Made by a program: the position numbers and the translations under genes | The notes under the pieces: generated by a model | What the model was told of the DNA's origin: nothing | Seen by the model: the letters and a program-made list of their open reading frames with translations, nothing else | Databases searched by the model: none | Assembly (NCBI GenBank): GCA_934467415.1 | Contig: CAKSLQ010000003.1 | Location: 62,001-126,000 of the forward strand | Source: an uncultured Eubacteriales bacterium | GTDB taxonomy: Bacteria > Bacillota > Clostridia > Oscillospirales > CAG-272 | DNA: 64,000 nucleotides | Direction of reading: 5' to 3' | Shown: positions 1 through 9,482 of the stretch, piece after piece | How positions within the stretch are numbered: position 1 is the first letter of the stretch | Layout of the letters: each line of letters starts with the position of its first letter

Positions 1-1
1 C

Positions 2-724
2 ATCCCCGAGACGCAGAGCGTTGCCGAGGGCAGGGCGTTCATCGAGACGCACCTTGCGGCGGCGGGCATCCCCTATGAGATGGAGGTCGTCGGCTGCCGG
101 GAGGAGGACTGGGCCGAGGCGTGGAAGAAGTATTACCACCCGATCAAGGTCGGCAGGATTGTGATTGTCCCCGCGTGGGAGGATTACACGCCCGCGCCGG
201 GCGAGGTCACGGTCACGATGGACCCCGGCATGGCGTTCGGCACGGGGACGCATGAGACCACGCGCCTCGTCATTTCGATGCTGGAAAAGTATCTGAAGCC
301 GGGCGACCGGATGCTCGACGTCGGCACGGGCAGCGGCATTCTGTCCATCTGCGGCTCCAAGCTCGGCGCGTCGCAGTGCGCCGCCTATGACCTCGACCCC
401 ACCGCGGTGCGCGTTGCCCGCGAGAACATCGAGGCGAGCGGAGCGAAGAACATCACCTGTGATGTGTCCGACCTGCTCGCGGACGTCGATCTTTCGGGCG
501 GCAAATATGACATCATCGCGGCGAACATCGTCGCCGACATCATCCTGCGCATGACGCCGGACGTGGACAAATACCTCGCGGACGGCGGCATCCTGATTGC
601 GTCGGGCATCATCTGCCCGCGCCGCGCAGAGGTGGAAGCCTGCTTTGCCGCGCATGGACTTGAGGTGTTCGACAGCCTGGTCGAAAACGATTGGTGCGCC
701 CTCGCGGTGCGGAAAAAAGCATAA
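2..724 (+). CDS. prmA: Ribosomal protein L11 methyltransferase, 5' end cut by window edge
   Basis: SAM-dependent cytoplasmic enzyme that methylates ribosomal protein L11. The frame is open from base 2, so the N-terminal substrate-recognition part lies outside the window; the in-frame ATG at 80 is internal, because the residues before it continue the family alignment. The visible 240 residues show the PrmA signature DPGMAFGTGTHETT, the SAM-binding loop LDVGTGSGILSI and the later AANIVADI segment where the family binds its substrate. A strong hairpin terminator closes the unit 4 bases after the stop. The substrate gene rplK is also in the window near 43.1 kb. Identification is firm; only the start is missing. 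Confidence 0.95.
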   Translation: MPETQSVAEGRAFIETHLAAAGIPYEMEVVGCREEDWAEAWKKYYHPIKVGRIVIVPAWEDYTPAPGEVTVTMDPGMAFGTGTHETTRLVISMLEKYLKPGDRMLDVGTGSGILSICGSKLGASQCAAYDLDPTAVRVARENIEASGAKNITCDVSDLLADVDLSGGKYDIIAANIVADIILRMTPDVDKYLADGGILIASGIICPRRAEVEACFAAHGLEVFDSLVENDWCALAVRKKA

Positions 725-727
725 CGC

Positions 728-761
728 AAAAAGCCGTCGGTATATGCCGACGGCTTTTTTT
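728..761 (+). terminator. Rho-independent terminator after prmA
   Basis: An 8-bp perfect GC stem (733-740 with 747-754, loop TATATG) is preceded by five A and followed by seven T, so it could work in both directions. Confidence 0.9.
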
Positions 762-1103
762 GTGGGGTTGAAAGGAGAGGCAGGGGTCGGCGCGCTTTTT
801 CGGCTCCCCTGTGCAAGGGGAGCTGGCGCGTGAGCGCCTGAGGGGTTGTTCCTTGGCTCTGTAACAATCCCTCCGCCGCCGTTCGGCGGCACCTCCCTTT
901 GCACAAGGGAGGCTTGGATGGAACGGCAAGGATGCGGGCGATTCGTGAATCGCCCCTACGGGGGTGTGCTTCGTCCCCGTCCTCGCCGCGCTCCCCCTCC
1001 GTGAACGGGGTGTGACAACTGCCTGAAACTTTCTGTGTTTCCCTTGATAATTGTGCTGCAATCGTGTAAAATAGAGGAAGACATTTCGGAGAGGGGGAAG
1101 ACG
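762..1103. repeat. Non-coding gap holding a double-hairpin repeat (family A, copy 1) and a GGGCGATT palindrome
   Basis: No gene is visible in this gap. Bases 802-914 form a two-armed inverted element. The left arm has hairpin GCTCCCCT/AGGGGAGC, then hairpin GGCGC-gtga-GCGCC, then TGAGGGG. The right arm has the inverse: CCCTCCG, hairpin CCGCC-gttc-GGCGG, hairpin CCTCCCTT/AAGGGAGG. Bases 936-955 are the palindrome GGGCGATTCGTGAATCGCCC followed by CCTACGG, seen again near 25850. The rest carries the promoter of the DUF5685 gene. Confidence 0.75.
1044..1072 (+). promoter_or_regulatory. SigA-type promoter for the DUF5685 operon
   Basis: TTGATA (1044-1049), 17-bp spacer, TAAAAT (1067-1072), about 30 bases before the start codon at 1104. 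Confidence 0.7.
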
Positions 1104-1973
1104 ATGTTTGGGTATGTGCGGGCGCGGCGCGCCGATCTGCTCGTGCGCGAGGATATGCTCTACCGCGGCGTCTATTGCGGGCTTTGCCGCGCGATGGGGC
1201 GCTGCACCGGGCAGTGTTCCCGCCTCACCCTGTCCTACGACATGGTCCTCCTCTATCTCGTGCGCGCGTCGCTCGCCGGCGTCAAGCCGGACGTGCAGCC
1301 CGGCCGGTGCGCGGTGCATCCGTTTCGCCGCCGCCCGATCGCGCGGCGCGATGCGGAGCTGGAGTATGCCGCGCGGGTCAGCGCCCTTTTGGTCTACGGC
1401 AAACTTTGCGACGACCTCGCGGACGAGCGCGGTCTTCGCCGCTTCGGCAAGCGGCTGCTCGCCCCGGCGGCGCACCGGATGCGGAAGCGCGCGGGACTTG
1501 ACGACCTGTACGCCGAGCTGTGCGCGCGGCTCGCCGAGCTGTCCGCCATCGAGGCGGAGAAGCGCGAGAGCGTGGATGCGCCCGCCGACTGCTTCGGGCG
1601 GCTGCTGGCCGCCGTGTTTGCGCACGGGCTCTCGGGCGACGCCGCGACGATCGCCTCGGCGATCGGCTACCGCACCGGGCGGTGGATCTATGCGGTCGAT
1701 GCCGCCGACGATCTCGCCGAGGATGCGAAAAAGGGAAGCTACAACCCGTTTTTACTGTTGTACGGCGGTATGCCGGACGACGCGCAGCGCGCGCTGATGG
1801 AGAGCGCCATGCGCATTGACCTTGTCGAAATCGAAAACGCATGTGCGCTCATCCCCGAGAGCGAAACGCTCGCCGTGGTGCGCAACATCGCAGGCCGCGG
1901 CATGGCGGACGCAGCACACCGCGCCCTGCACCCCGCAGAACCGGGAGGAAAAGATGAACAGAAACCCATATGA
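1104..1973 (+). CDS. DUF5685 family protein
   Basis: Protein of 289 residues of unknown function. It opens [17 protein letters not shown] and continues to YCGLCRAM, the N-terminal signature I associate with DUF5685, which occurs in Clostridia. The paired cysteines in YCGLC, with further Cys and His ([18 protein letters not shown]), suggest metal binding, but that is inference. The ATG at 1104 is chosen because it has a GGAGAGGGGG ribosome site at 1089-1098 and matches the family N-terminus; the frame is open upstream to 1035 without a site. The last 20 bases overlap the next gene, so the J-domain protein is probably translationally coupled. No signal peptide or clear membrane span is seen. 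The physical link to a J-domain protein suggests a client or cofactor role. Confidence 0.8.
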   Translation: MFGYVRARRADLLVREDMLYRGVYCGLCRAMGRCTGQCSRLTLSYDMVLLYLVRASLAGVKPDVQPGRCAVHPFRRRPIARRDAELEYAARVSALLVYGKLCDDLADERGLRRFGKRLLAPAAHRMRKRAGLDDLYAELCARLAELSAIEAEKRESVDAPADCFGRLLAAVFAHGLSGDAATIASAIGYRTGRWIYAVDAADDLAEDAKKGSYNPFLLLYGGMPDDAQRALMESAMRIDLVEIENACALIPESETLAVVRNIAGRGMADAAHRALHPAEPGGKDEQKPI

Positions 1974-2601
1974 AGTGCTCGGCGTGCGCGAAACCGCCAC
2001 CGATGAGGAGATCAAGGAGGCTTACCGCGCGCTGGCGCGGAAGTACCACCCCGATAAATATATCGACGAGGGGCTCAAGGAGATGGCGACCGAGAAGATG
2101 AAGACCATCAACGAGGCCTACGAGGAGATCAAGACCCTCCGCGCCGGGAAGAGCGGCGCCGGCGCATACGGCAGCGGCGGCGGTTCCGGCAGTACCGGCG
2201 GCTACGGCAGCGGCGGTTCCGGCTATGGCGGCAGCGCCGACTTTGCCGAGGTGCGCCGCCTCATCAATGCGGGCGCATACATGCAGGCGGAGCGCATTCT
2301 CGATGCGATGGCCGCCGATCGCCGCGGCGCGGAGTGGCACTTCCTGCGCGGCTGCATTCTCCTGCGCCGCGGCTGGATACATGACGCGGCCAAATATTTC
2401 GACACCGCCTGCCGCATGGATCCGCAGAACGCGGAATACCGGAATGCGCGCCTGAACATCGAGCGCATGGCGCAGCAGGGCGGCGCGGGACACACCACGG
2501 GCACGGTCTGCGCCGACGACGGCTGCGGCTGCTGCGCCGATCTGATGCTGGCGGATTGCTGCTGCGAGTGCATGGGCGGCGATCTTGTCCCCTGTTGTTA
2601 G
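1954..2601 (+). CDS. J-domain co-chaperone with cysteine-rich tail
   Basis: Protein of 215 residues. Residues 3-65 are a J domain with an intact HPD motif (KYHPDKY), the element that stimulates Hsp70 (DnaK) ATPase. A Gly/Ser-rich linker follows (about 70-92). Next comes a helical region with TPR-like character ([19 protein letters not shown], then [22 protein letters not shown]). The last 30 residues hold about ten cysteines, including GCGCC and CCCEC. DnaJ's own zinc repeats (CxxCxGxG) are absent, so this is not housekeeping DnaJ. The start at 1954 has GGAGG at 1944-1948 and lies within the end of the DUF5685 gene. The Cys cluster may bind metal or form a membrane-proximal tag; function is not known to me. 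Confidence 0.85.
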   Translation: MNRNPYEVLGVRETATDEEIKEAYRALARKYHPDKYIDEGLKEMATEKMKTINEAYEEIKTLRAGKSGAGAYGSGGGSGSTGGYGSGGSGYGGSADFAEVRRLINAGAYMQAERILDAMAADRRGAEWHFLRGCILLRRGWIHDAAKYFDTACRMDPQNAEYRNARLNIERMAQQGGAGHTTGTVCADDGCGCCADLMLADCCCECMGGDLVPCC

Positions 2602-2602
2602 A

Positions 2603-3115
2603 ATGAAGACGAACCGGACGAAAAAGCTCGCGTTTTCTGCGATTGTCACCGCGCTTGCGGTGGTCTTTCTCTATGTCGGCGCGCTGTTCGATGTGCTCGA
2701 TCTGTCGGCGGCGGCGCTCGCGTCGATCTGCGTTTTGTGGATCATGGCGGAGTTCGGCACAAGGTGGGCGCTGGCGGTGTATGCCGCGGCGTCGATCCTT
2801 GCGCTGCTGCTGCTCCCCGTCAAGCTCCCGGCCGTGCTGTTTGCCGGGCTGCTCGGCTATTATCCGCCGCTCAAGGCGCTCTATGAGCGGAAGCTGCACG
2901 GCATTCTGCAATGGGCCGCCAAGCTGCTCACGCTGAACGCGGCCGTCTTTGTGATGATCCTCGTTGTGCGCTACGTCGCCGCCGAGGCGCTTTGGTTTGA
3001 GGTGCTGCTGCTCGTCACCGCCAACATCGTGTTCGTCATCTACGACATCGCGCTCACCCGTCTCATGCGTGCGTATGTGCTCGTCTGGCGCAAGCGCTTG
3101 CGGATCAGGTTCTGA
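2603..3115 (+). CDS. Small polytopic membrane protein of the DUF5685/J-protein cassette
   Basis: Unrecognised protein of 170 residues with about four or five hydrophobic spans (approximately residues 7-25, 32-46, 50-68, 95-118, 124-146) between basic ends (MKTNRTKK and VWRKRLRIRF). The ATG at 2603 begins one base after the stop of the J-domain gene and has no convincing ribosome site, so translation is probably coupled. A TTG at 2585 in the same frame is less likely because it would overlap the upstream coding end. The arrangement suggests the three proteins act together at the membrane. It could be a small transport or scaffold protein; nothing in the sequence decides. Confidence 0.7.
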   Translation: MKTNRTKKLAFSAIVTALAVVFLYVGALFDVLDLSAAALASICVLWIMAEFGTRWALAVYAAASILALLLLPVKLPAVLFAGLLGYYPPLKALYERKLHGILQWAAKLLTLNAAVFVMILVVRYVAAEALWFEVLLLVTANIVFVIYDIALTRLMRAYVLVWRKRLRIRF

Positions 3116-3142
3116 GATGCAGTCCCGCGGGGCGCGCCGCCG

Positions 3143-3189
3143 CAAAAAAAGCGCAGACCGAACGAAGTTCCGTTCGGTCTGCGCTTTTT
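3143..3189. terminator. Bidirectional terminator between convergent units
   Basis: A 14-bp perfect stem (3151-3164 with 3171-3184) has an A-run on the left and a T-run on the right. It serves the cassette on the plus strand and gdhA on the minus strand. Confidence 0.9.
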
Positions 3190-3196
3190 CAGTCTC

Positions 3197-4570
<1,374 letters not shown>

Positions 4571-4586
4571 TCAGAACAACACTTTC

Positions 4587-4615
4587 ATTATAAACGAGAA
4601 AAACCGCGATTTCAA
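4587..4615 (-). promoter_or_regulatory. SigA promoter of gdhA
   Basis: Read on the minus strand: TTGAAA (4610-4615), 17-bp spacer, TATAAT (4587-4592). It is a near-perfect match placed about 40 bases before the start codon. Confidence 0.85.
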
Positions 4616-4672
4616 GTGGTTTTGCAAAGATTTTTGCAGCATTCGCAAAAAAATTATGCAAAAAATTGAAGC

Positions 4673-4701
4673 TTGCGCGTTCGTGCCGCTTGTGATATAA
4701 T
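4673..4701 (+). promoter_or_regulatory. SigA promoter of nrdG
   Basis: TTGCGC (4673-4678), 17-bp spacer, TATAAT (4696-4701); the start codon follows 30 bases later. It is divergent from the gdhA promoter. Confidence 0.7.
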
Positions 4702-4731
4702 AGAAAAACCGACAAAAGGGAGGGGACACGG

Positions 4732-5418
4732 ATGCGGATCGAGGGAATGCAGAAGCTGACGCTGCTCGATTATCCGGGCAAGACGGCGGCGATCCTGTTT
4801 GCGCACGGGTGCGACTTCCGCTGCCCGTTCTGCCACAACGCGGGGCTGGTCACCCGCCCGATGGCAAACGAAGTTTCCGAGGCGGACATCTTTTCCTATT
4901 TATATAAGCGCCGCGGCCTGCTCGACGGCGTGGTGCTGACCGGCGGCGAACCGCTGCTGCAGCCCGACGCGGGAAAGCTGCTCAAAAAGATCCGCGCGCT
5001 CGGCTATGCGGTCAAGCTGGACACCAACGGCTCGTTCCCCGACCGTCTGGCCGCTCTGATCGGCGCGGGGCTTGTGGACTACGTCGCGATGGACATCAAA
5101 AACCGCCCCGAAAAGTATAAAGAGACCGCCGGGTGTACCGACGCACAGCTTGCCGCCGTGCGCCGCTCGGTCGAGCTGCTGCTGGAAGGGCGCGTGGACT
5201 ATGAATTCCGAACCACGGTCACGGGCAAGCTGCACACGCCGGAGGACATCGGCGCGGCCGCCGCGTGGATCGCGGGGGCGAAGCGCTATTTTCTCCAGCC
5301 CTTCAAGGACTCGGGCGACCTCGTCGGCGACGGGGATTTTACCCCGGACGCGGCGGTGCTTGCCGACATGCTGGCGCGCGCCCGACAGTCTGTCCCGAAC
5401 ACGGAGCTGCGTGGGTAA
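4732..5418 (+). CDS. nrdG: Anaerobic ribonucleoside-triphosphate reductase activating enzyme (radical SAM)
   Basis: Cytoplasmic iron-sulfur enzyme that uses SAM to make the glycyl radical on NrdD. The 228 residues open with the family phrase GMQKLTLLDYPGKTA. The cluster-binding cysteines C27, C31 and C34 are in GCDFRCPFCHN, and the SAM-binding GGEPLLQ follows near residue 65. It belongs to the longer activase subtype that resembles pyruvate-formate-lyase activases. The start at 4732 has AGGGAGGGG just upstream. Its target nrdD starts 154 bases downstream under its own NrdR-type promoter, so the two may be regulated separately. Confidence 0.93.
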   Translation: MRIEGMQKLTLLDYPGKTAAILFAHGCDFRCPFCHNAGLVTRPMANEVSEADIFSYLYKRRGLLDGVVLTGGEPLLQPDAGKLLKKIRALGYAVKLDTNGSFPDRLAALIGAGLVDYVAMDIKNRPEKYKETAGCTDAQLAAVRRSVELLLEGRVDYEFRTTVTGKLHTPEDIGAAAAWIAGAKRYFLQPFKDSGDLVGDGDFTPDAAVLADMLARARQSVPNTELRG

Positions 5419-5431
5419 GCGAGGCATCGAT

Positions 5432-5479
5432 ACACAATATATAGTGCCGTGTGTCAAAAAAATAATCAAAATATTGTGC
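5432..5479 (+). promoter_or_regulatory. Pair of NrdR boxes upstream of nrdD
   Basis: Box 1 at 5432-5447 reads ACACAATATATAGTGC, nearly the full NrdR consensus (acaCwAtATaTwGtgt). Box 2 at 5464-5479 reads AATCAAAATATTGTGC, which is weaker. Their starts are 32 bp apart, about three helical turns, the spacing typical of this ATP/dATP-sensing repressor. Both lie upstream of the -35 element. Confidence 0.8.
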
Positions 5480-5489
5480 TTTTTGAACA

Positions 5490-5518
5490 TTGACAAGCCG
5501 TCTCATTTATGGTATGCT
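5490..5518 (+). promoter_or_regulatory. SigA promoter of nrdD-trxB
   Basis: TTGACA (5490-5495), 17-bp spacer, TATGCT (5513-5518), immediately downstream of the two NrdR boxes. Confidence 0.8.
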
Positions 5519-5571
5519 ATGAACACTGACTGTAAAACACAGTGTGAATGCATCACAGGGGGACGGCTTTT

Positions 5572-7941
5572 ATGTACCATGTAAAAAAGAGAGACAACAA
5601 AATTGTTGATTTTGACCTGTCGAAGATATCGAGCGCCATTCAGATGGCCTTCGAGGCCTGCGAGGTCAACTTTCATCCGAGCATCATCGACTTTCTGGCG
5701 CTTCGCGTCACCGCGGATTTTGAGCCGAAAATCAAGGACGGCCTGATTGCCGTCGAGGATATCCAGGACAGCGTCGAGTCGGTGCTGGTCCAGGGCGGCT
5801 ACACCGAGGTGGCCAAGGCGTACATCCTGTACCGCCGCCAGCGCGAGAAGCTGCGCAACATGAAGTCCACGATCCTCGACTACAAGGAGCTGGTGGACAG
5901 CTATGTCAAGGTCACCGACTGGCGCGTGAAGGAGAACTCCACCGTCACCTATTCGGTCGGCGGTCTGATCCTCAGCAACTCGGGCGCAATCACGGCGAAC
6001 TACTGGCTCTCCGAGGTCTATGACGACGAGATTGCACAGGCGCACCGCAGTGCGGACATCCACATCCATGACCTCAGTATGCTCACGGGCTACTGCGCGG
6101 GCTGGTCGCTGAAGCAGCTCATCCGCGAGGGTCTCGGCGGTATTCCGGGCAAGATGACTTCCGCGCCCGCAAAGCATCTGTCGGTGCTCTGCAACCAGAT
6201 GGTCAACTTCCTCGGCATCATGCAGAACGAATGGGCGGGCGCGCAGGCGTTCTCCTCGTTCGACACCTACCTTGCGCCGTTTGTCAAGGCGGACAACCTG
6301 AACTATGACCAGGTCAAGAAGAGCCTCGAGGCCTTCATCTACGGCGTCAACACGCCGTCCCGCTGGGGCACGCAGGCGCCCTTCTCCAACATCACGCTCG
6401 ACTGGACGGTTCCGAAGGATATGGAGTCTATGCCCGCGATCGTCGGCGGAAAGGATATGGACTTCACCTACGGCGACTGCAAGGAAGAGATGGACCTCAT
6501 CAACAAGGCGTTCATCGAGATCATGATCGAGGGCGACGCCAACGGCCGCGGCTTCCAGTACCCGATCCCGACCTACTCCATCACCCGCGACTTCGACTGG
6601 TCGGAGACCGAGAACAACAAGCTGCTCTTTGAGATGACCAGCAAATACGGCACGCCGTATTTCTCCAACTATATCAACAGCGACATGGAGCCGAGCGACG
6701 TCCGCTCGATGTGCTGCCGCCTGCGTCTCGACCTGCGCGAGCTGCGCAAGAAGTCGGGCGGCTTCTTCGGCAGCGGCGAGAGCACCGGCTCGGTCGGTGT
6801 GGTCACCATCAACATGCCGCGCATCGCCTACCTGTCGGCGGACAAGGATGAGTTCTACCGCCGCCTCGACCACATGATGGATGTGGCGGCGCGCTCGCTG
6901 AACATCAAGCGCACGGTCATCACCAAGCTGCTGAACGAGGGCCTGTACCCTTACACCAAGCGCTATCTCGGCACGTTTGAGAACCACTTCTCCACGATCG
7001 GCCTCATCGGCATGAACGAGGCGTGCCTCAACGCGCGCTGGATCCGCAAGGACCTGACCGAGACCGAGGCGCAGGAATTCACCAAGGAAGTGCTCAACCA
7101 CATGCGCGAGCGCCTCTCCGACTATCAGGAGCAGTACGGCGACCTCTACAACCTGGAGGCGACCCCGGCGGAGTCCACGACCTACCGCCTCGCCAAGCAC
7201 GACAAGCGCCGCTATCCCGACATCATCACGGCGGGCGGCGACGAGGGCGCACCCTACTACACCAACTCCTCGCATCTGCCGGTTGGCTACACCGAGGATG
7301 TGTTCTCCGCGCTCGACATTCAGGACGAATTGCAGACGCTGTACACCTCGGGTACGGTCTTCCACGCCTTCCTCGGCGAGAAGCTGCCCGACTGGAAGGC
7401 GGCGGCCAACCTCGTCCGCAAGATCGCGCTGAACTACAAGCTGCCCTACTACACGCTTTCGCCCACCTATTCCATCTGCAAGCAGCACGGCTATATCGCC
7501 GGGGAGCACTTCGAGTGCCCGCACTGCGGCGAGAAGACCGAGGTCTACAGCCGCATCACCGGCTACTACCGCCCGGTGCAGAACTGGAACGACGGCAAGG
7601 CGCATGAATTTAAGGATCGCCGCACCTACGACATCGGCCGCAGCGTGCTGAAGCATGAGGGTGTGCTGCATCCCGAGGCGGCAGCCCCCGCGGCGGAAGC
7701 GGCCGACATGCCGGTTCGCCTCTTTGCGACGGCAACCTGCCCCAACTGCAAGATCGCGGCAAAGCTGCTCGACGAGGCGGGCATTCCGTATGAGAAGCTG
7801 CTCGTCGAGGAGAACCGCGCACTGGCGGAGTCGCTCGGCCTCAGACAGGCGCCCACGCTGGTCTGCGGGGACGCGAAGTTTGCGGGCGTTGCGGGCGTGA
7901 AGGACTTCCTCGCGCAGAAGGAAGCAAAAGTCCATGCATGA
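5572..7941 (+). CDS. nrdD: Class III ribonucleoside-triphosphate reductase with fused glutaredoxin-like domain
   Basis: Oxygen-sensitive glycyl-radical enzyme that makes dNTPs from NTPs. The start at 5572 follows AGGGGG (5557-5562); an in-frame ATG at 5548 has no site. Domain order in the 789 residues: ATP-cone regulatory domain (about 1-95, VKKRDNKIVDFDL); catalytic barrel with YCAGW (C175) and a double cysteine MCCRLRLD (C381, C382); C-terminal zinc/radical part with C636, C649 and C652, and the radical glycine in SRITGYYRP (about G664). After a short Ala-rich linker comes an extra glutaredoxin/NrdH-like domain (about 713-785) with active-site C723-P-N-C726. Most NrdD proteins end after the radical loop. 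The fusion and the overlapping trxB gene suggest a thioredoxin-type rather than formate reductant; that is inference. Confidence 0.95.
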   Translation: MYHVKKRDNKIVDFDLSKISSAIQMAFEACEVNFHPSIIDFLALRVTADFEPKIKDGLIAVEDIQDSVESVLVQGGYTEVAKAYILYRRQREKLRNMKSTILDYKELVDSYVKVTDWRVKENSTVTYSVGGLILSNSGAITANYWLSEVYDDEIAQAHRSADIHIHDLSMLTGYCAGWSLKQLIREGLGGIPGKMTSAPAKHLSVLCNQMVNFLGIMQNEWAGAQAFSSFDTYLAPFVKADNLNYDQVKKSLEAFIYGVNTPSRWGTQAPFSNITLDWTVPKDMESMPAIVGGKDMDFTYGDCKEEMDLINKAFIEIMIEGDANGRGFQYPIPTYSITRDFDWSETENNKLLFEMTSKYGTPYFSNYINSDMEPSDVRSMCCRLRLDLRELRKKSGGFFGSGESTGSVGVVTINMPRIAYLSADKDEFYRRLDHMMDVAARSLNIKRTVITKLLNEGLYPYTKRYLGTFENHFSTIGLIGMNEACLNARWIRKDLTETEAQEFTKEVLNHMRERLSDYQEQYGDLYNLEATPAESTTYRLAKHDKRRYPDIITAGGDEGAPYYTNSSHLPVGYTEDVFSALDIQDELQTLYTSGTVFHAFLGEKLPDWKAAANLVRKIALNYKLPYYTLSPTYSICKQHGYIAGEHFECPHCGEKTEVYSRITGYYRPVQNWNDGKAHEFKDRRTYDIGRSVLKHEGVLHPEAAAPAAEAADMPVRLFATATCPNCKIAAKLLDEAGIPYEKLLVEENRALAESLGLRQAPTLVCGDAKFAGVAGVKDFLAQKEAKVHA

Positions 7942-8839
7942 CATTATCATCATCGGCGGCGGCCCTGCGGGGCTGACCGCCGCTCTGTATGCGCGCCGCG
8001 CCGGCAAGCGCGTGCTCATCATTGAGAAAGGCGGCTTCGGCGGGCAGATGACCTTCTCGCCGAAGATCGAGAACTACCCCGCGTTTCTGTCGGTCAGCGG
8101 CAGTGAGCTTGCCGACAAGATGGTCGGACAGGTGCTCGAGCAGGGCGCGGACGTCGAGGTCGAGGAGGTCACGGGCATCGAGCGCCGCGGCGGCGACTTT
8201 CATGTGCGCTGCGGCGGGAAGGTCTTCGCGGCGCGGGCGGTCATTCTGGCCACCGGCGCGCGCCATCGGTTGCTCGGCGTACCCGGCGAGGACAAGTTCC
8301 TCGGCGACGGTGTGTCGTTTTGCGCGGTGTGCGACGGCGCGTTCTACAAGGACAGGCATGTGATCGTTGTCGGCGGCGGCAATTCGGCATTGCAGGAGGC
8401 GCTGCTGCTTGCCGAGACGGCGGAGAAAGTCACCGTGGTGCAGAACCTCGACGAGTTTACAGGCGAGGTGCGGCTCTGTGAGCTGCTTGCCGCAAAGCCG
8501 AATGTCGAGACGATCTTCGGGCACACGGTGGTCGGCATCGCCGGCGAAGAAGCGCTCACGGGCGCGGAGGTCGAGGATGTACACACCGGGGCGCGCCGCG
8601 TGATCCCGGCGGACGGCGTGTTCGTCGCGATCGGGCTGGCACCGGACAACGGCGCGTTTGAAAACCTTGTCGCGCTCGACCGCGGCTATGTCGCCGCGGG
8701 CGAGGACTGCAAAACGAGCGCCGAGGGCATCTTCACGGCCGGGGACTGCCGCACCAAGGGGGTGCGCCAGATTGCCACCGCCGTGGCCGACGGCGCGACG
8801 GCGGCGCTTGCCGCCTGCCGCTACATCGACGGCGAATAA
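7934..8839 (+). CDS. trxB: Thioredoxin reductase-like FAD/NAD(P)H oxidoreductase
   Basis: Flavoenzyme of 301 residues that passes NADPH electrons to a thioredoxin or glutaredoxin-like CxxC partner. It shows the FAD-binding IIIIGGGPAGLTAALYARR at the N-terminus, the redox pair C130-A-V-C133 (SFCAVCDGAFY), the NADPH-binding VVGGGNSALQEA and the C-terminal FAD segment IFTAGDCRTKGVRQI. The start overlaps the last 8 bases of nrdD, so the two are translationally coupled. Context points to the fused C-terminal domain of NrdD as its substrate; a general role for cellular thioredoxin is not excluded. A terminator ends the operon 12 bases later. Confidence 0.93.
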   Translation: MHDIIIIGGGPAGLTAALYARRAGKRVLIIEKGGFGGQMTFSPKIENYPAFLSVSGSELADKMVGQVLEQGADVEVEEVTGIERRGGDFHVRCGGKVFAARAVILATGARHRLLGVPGEDKFLGDGVSFCAVCDGAFYKDRHVIVVGGGNSALQEALLLAETAEKVTVVQNLDEFTGEVRLCELLAAKPNVETIFGHTVVGIAGEEALTGAEVEDVHTGARRVIPADGVFVAIGLAPDNGAFENLVALDRGYVAAGEDCKTSAEGIFTAGDCRTKGVRQIATAVADGATAALAACRYIDGE

Positions 8840-8851
8840 AACGAACCAAGC

Positions 8852-8877
8852 AAAAAGCCGCCTGCGGGCGGCTTTTT
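8852..8877 (+). terminator. Terminator after trxB
   Basis: GCCGCC (8857-8862), loop TGCG, GGCGGC (8867-8872), flanked by five A and five T. Confidence 0.9.
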
Positions 8878-8898
8878 GAGAAAGAAAAGGAGACGTTC

Positions 8899-9414
8899 AT
8901 GAAAACCGAAAAAGAGCGGAAGAAGGTCATCCGGGAGCTTTTGGATGTGACCGATCAGGAATTTACCGACGAGGAGCTGATCCATCAGCTGACCATGACC
9001 TCGGTCACCGAAAACGCGGATCGCGACGAGAAGATGACGCTCGGACAGCGCGCAGCGGATGCGGTCGCACGCTTTGCGGGCAGCTGGGCGTTCATTTTCA
9101 GCTTTATCGCCGTGATGGTGATCTGGATGATCCTCAACATCGTGATGGCAGAGCGCGCCTTTGACGCCTATCCGTTCATTCTGCTCAACCTCGTGCTTTC
9201 CTGCATCGCCGCCGTGCAGGCGCCGCTCATCATGATGAGCCAGAACCGCCAGGAGGCGAAGGACCGCGCTCGCGCCGAGAACGACTACCGCATCAACCTC
9301 AAGAGTGAGCTGATCATCGACGATCTGCACAAGAAGCTGGATCTCGTGCTGGAAAATCAGAAGAAGCTTGAGCGCAAGCTCGAGCAGCTCGAACAGCGGC
9401 AGACCGGCAAATAA
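8899..9414 (+). CDS. DUF1003 membrane protein
   Basis: Protein of 171 residues of the DUF1003 family, whose biochemical role is not established. It has a charged N-terminal region (1-55), two membrane spans (about 60-80, AGSWAFIFSFIAVMVIWMIL, and 92-115, YPFILLNLVLSCIAAVQAP), and the family phrase APLIMMSQNRQ followed by a long, charged coiled-coil tail rich in Lys and Glu (ENQKKLERKLEQLEQ). The start has AAAGGAG 6-13 bases upstream. It sits alone between two terminators, so it probably has its own weak promoter or is read through from trxB. Confidence 0.85.
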   Translation: MKTEKERKKVIRELLDVTDQEFTDEELIHQLTMTSVTENADRDEKMTLGQRAADAVARFAGSWAFIFSFIAVMVIWMILNIVMAERAFDAYPFILLNLVLSCIAAVQAPLIMMSQNRQEAKDRARAENDYRINLKSELIIDDLHKKLDLVLENQKKLERKLEQLEQRQTGK

Positions 9415-9439
9415 GCATTTTGCGGCCGACACGGCAAAA

Positions 9440-9474
9440 CAAAAGGACTTTCCGAACAGCGGAAAGTCCTTTTT
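9440..9474. terminator. Bidirectional terminator between DUF1003 gene and GH43 gene
   Basis: AGGACTTTCC (9444-9453) pairs with GGAAAGTCCT (9461-9470), with flanking A and T runs. Confidence 0.85.
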
Positions 9475-9482
9475 GCATATGC

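Noticed and set aside
5503..8022. Open frame of 839 codons antisense to nrdD
   Set aside because: Arises from codon bias of nrdD; the composition is biased to Val, Arg, Leu, Ala and Asp, and the real protein on the other strand is unambiguous.
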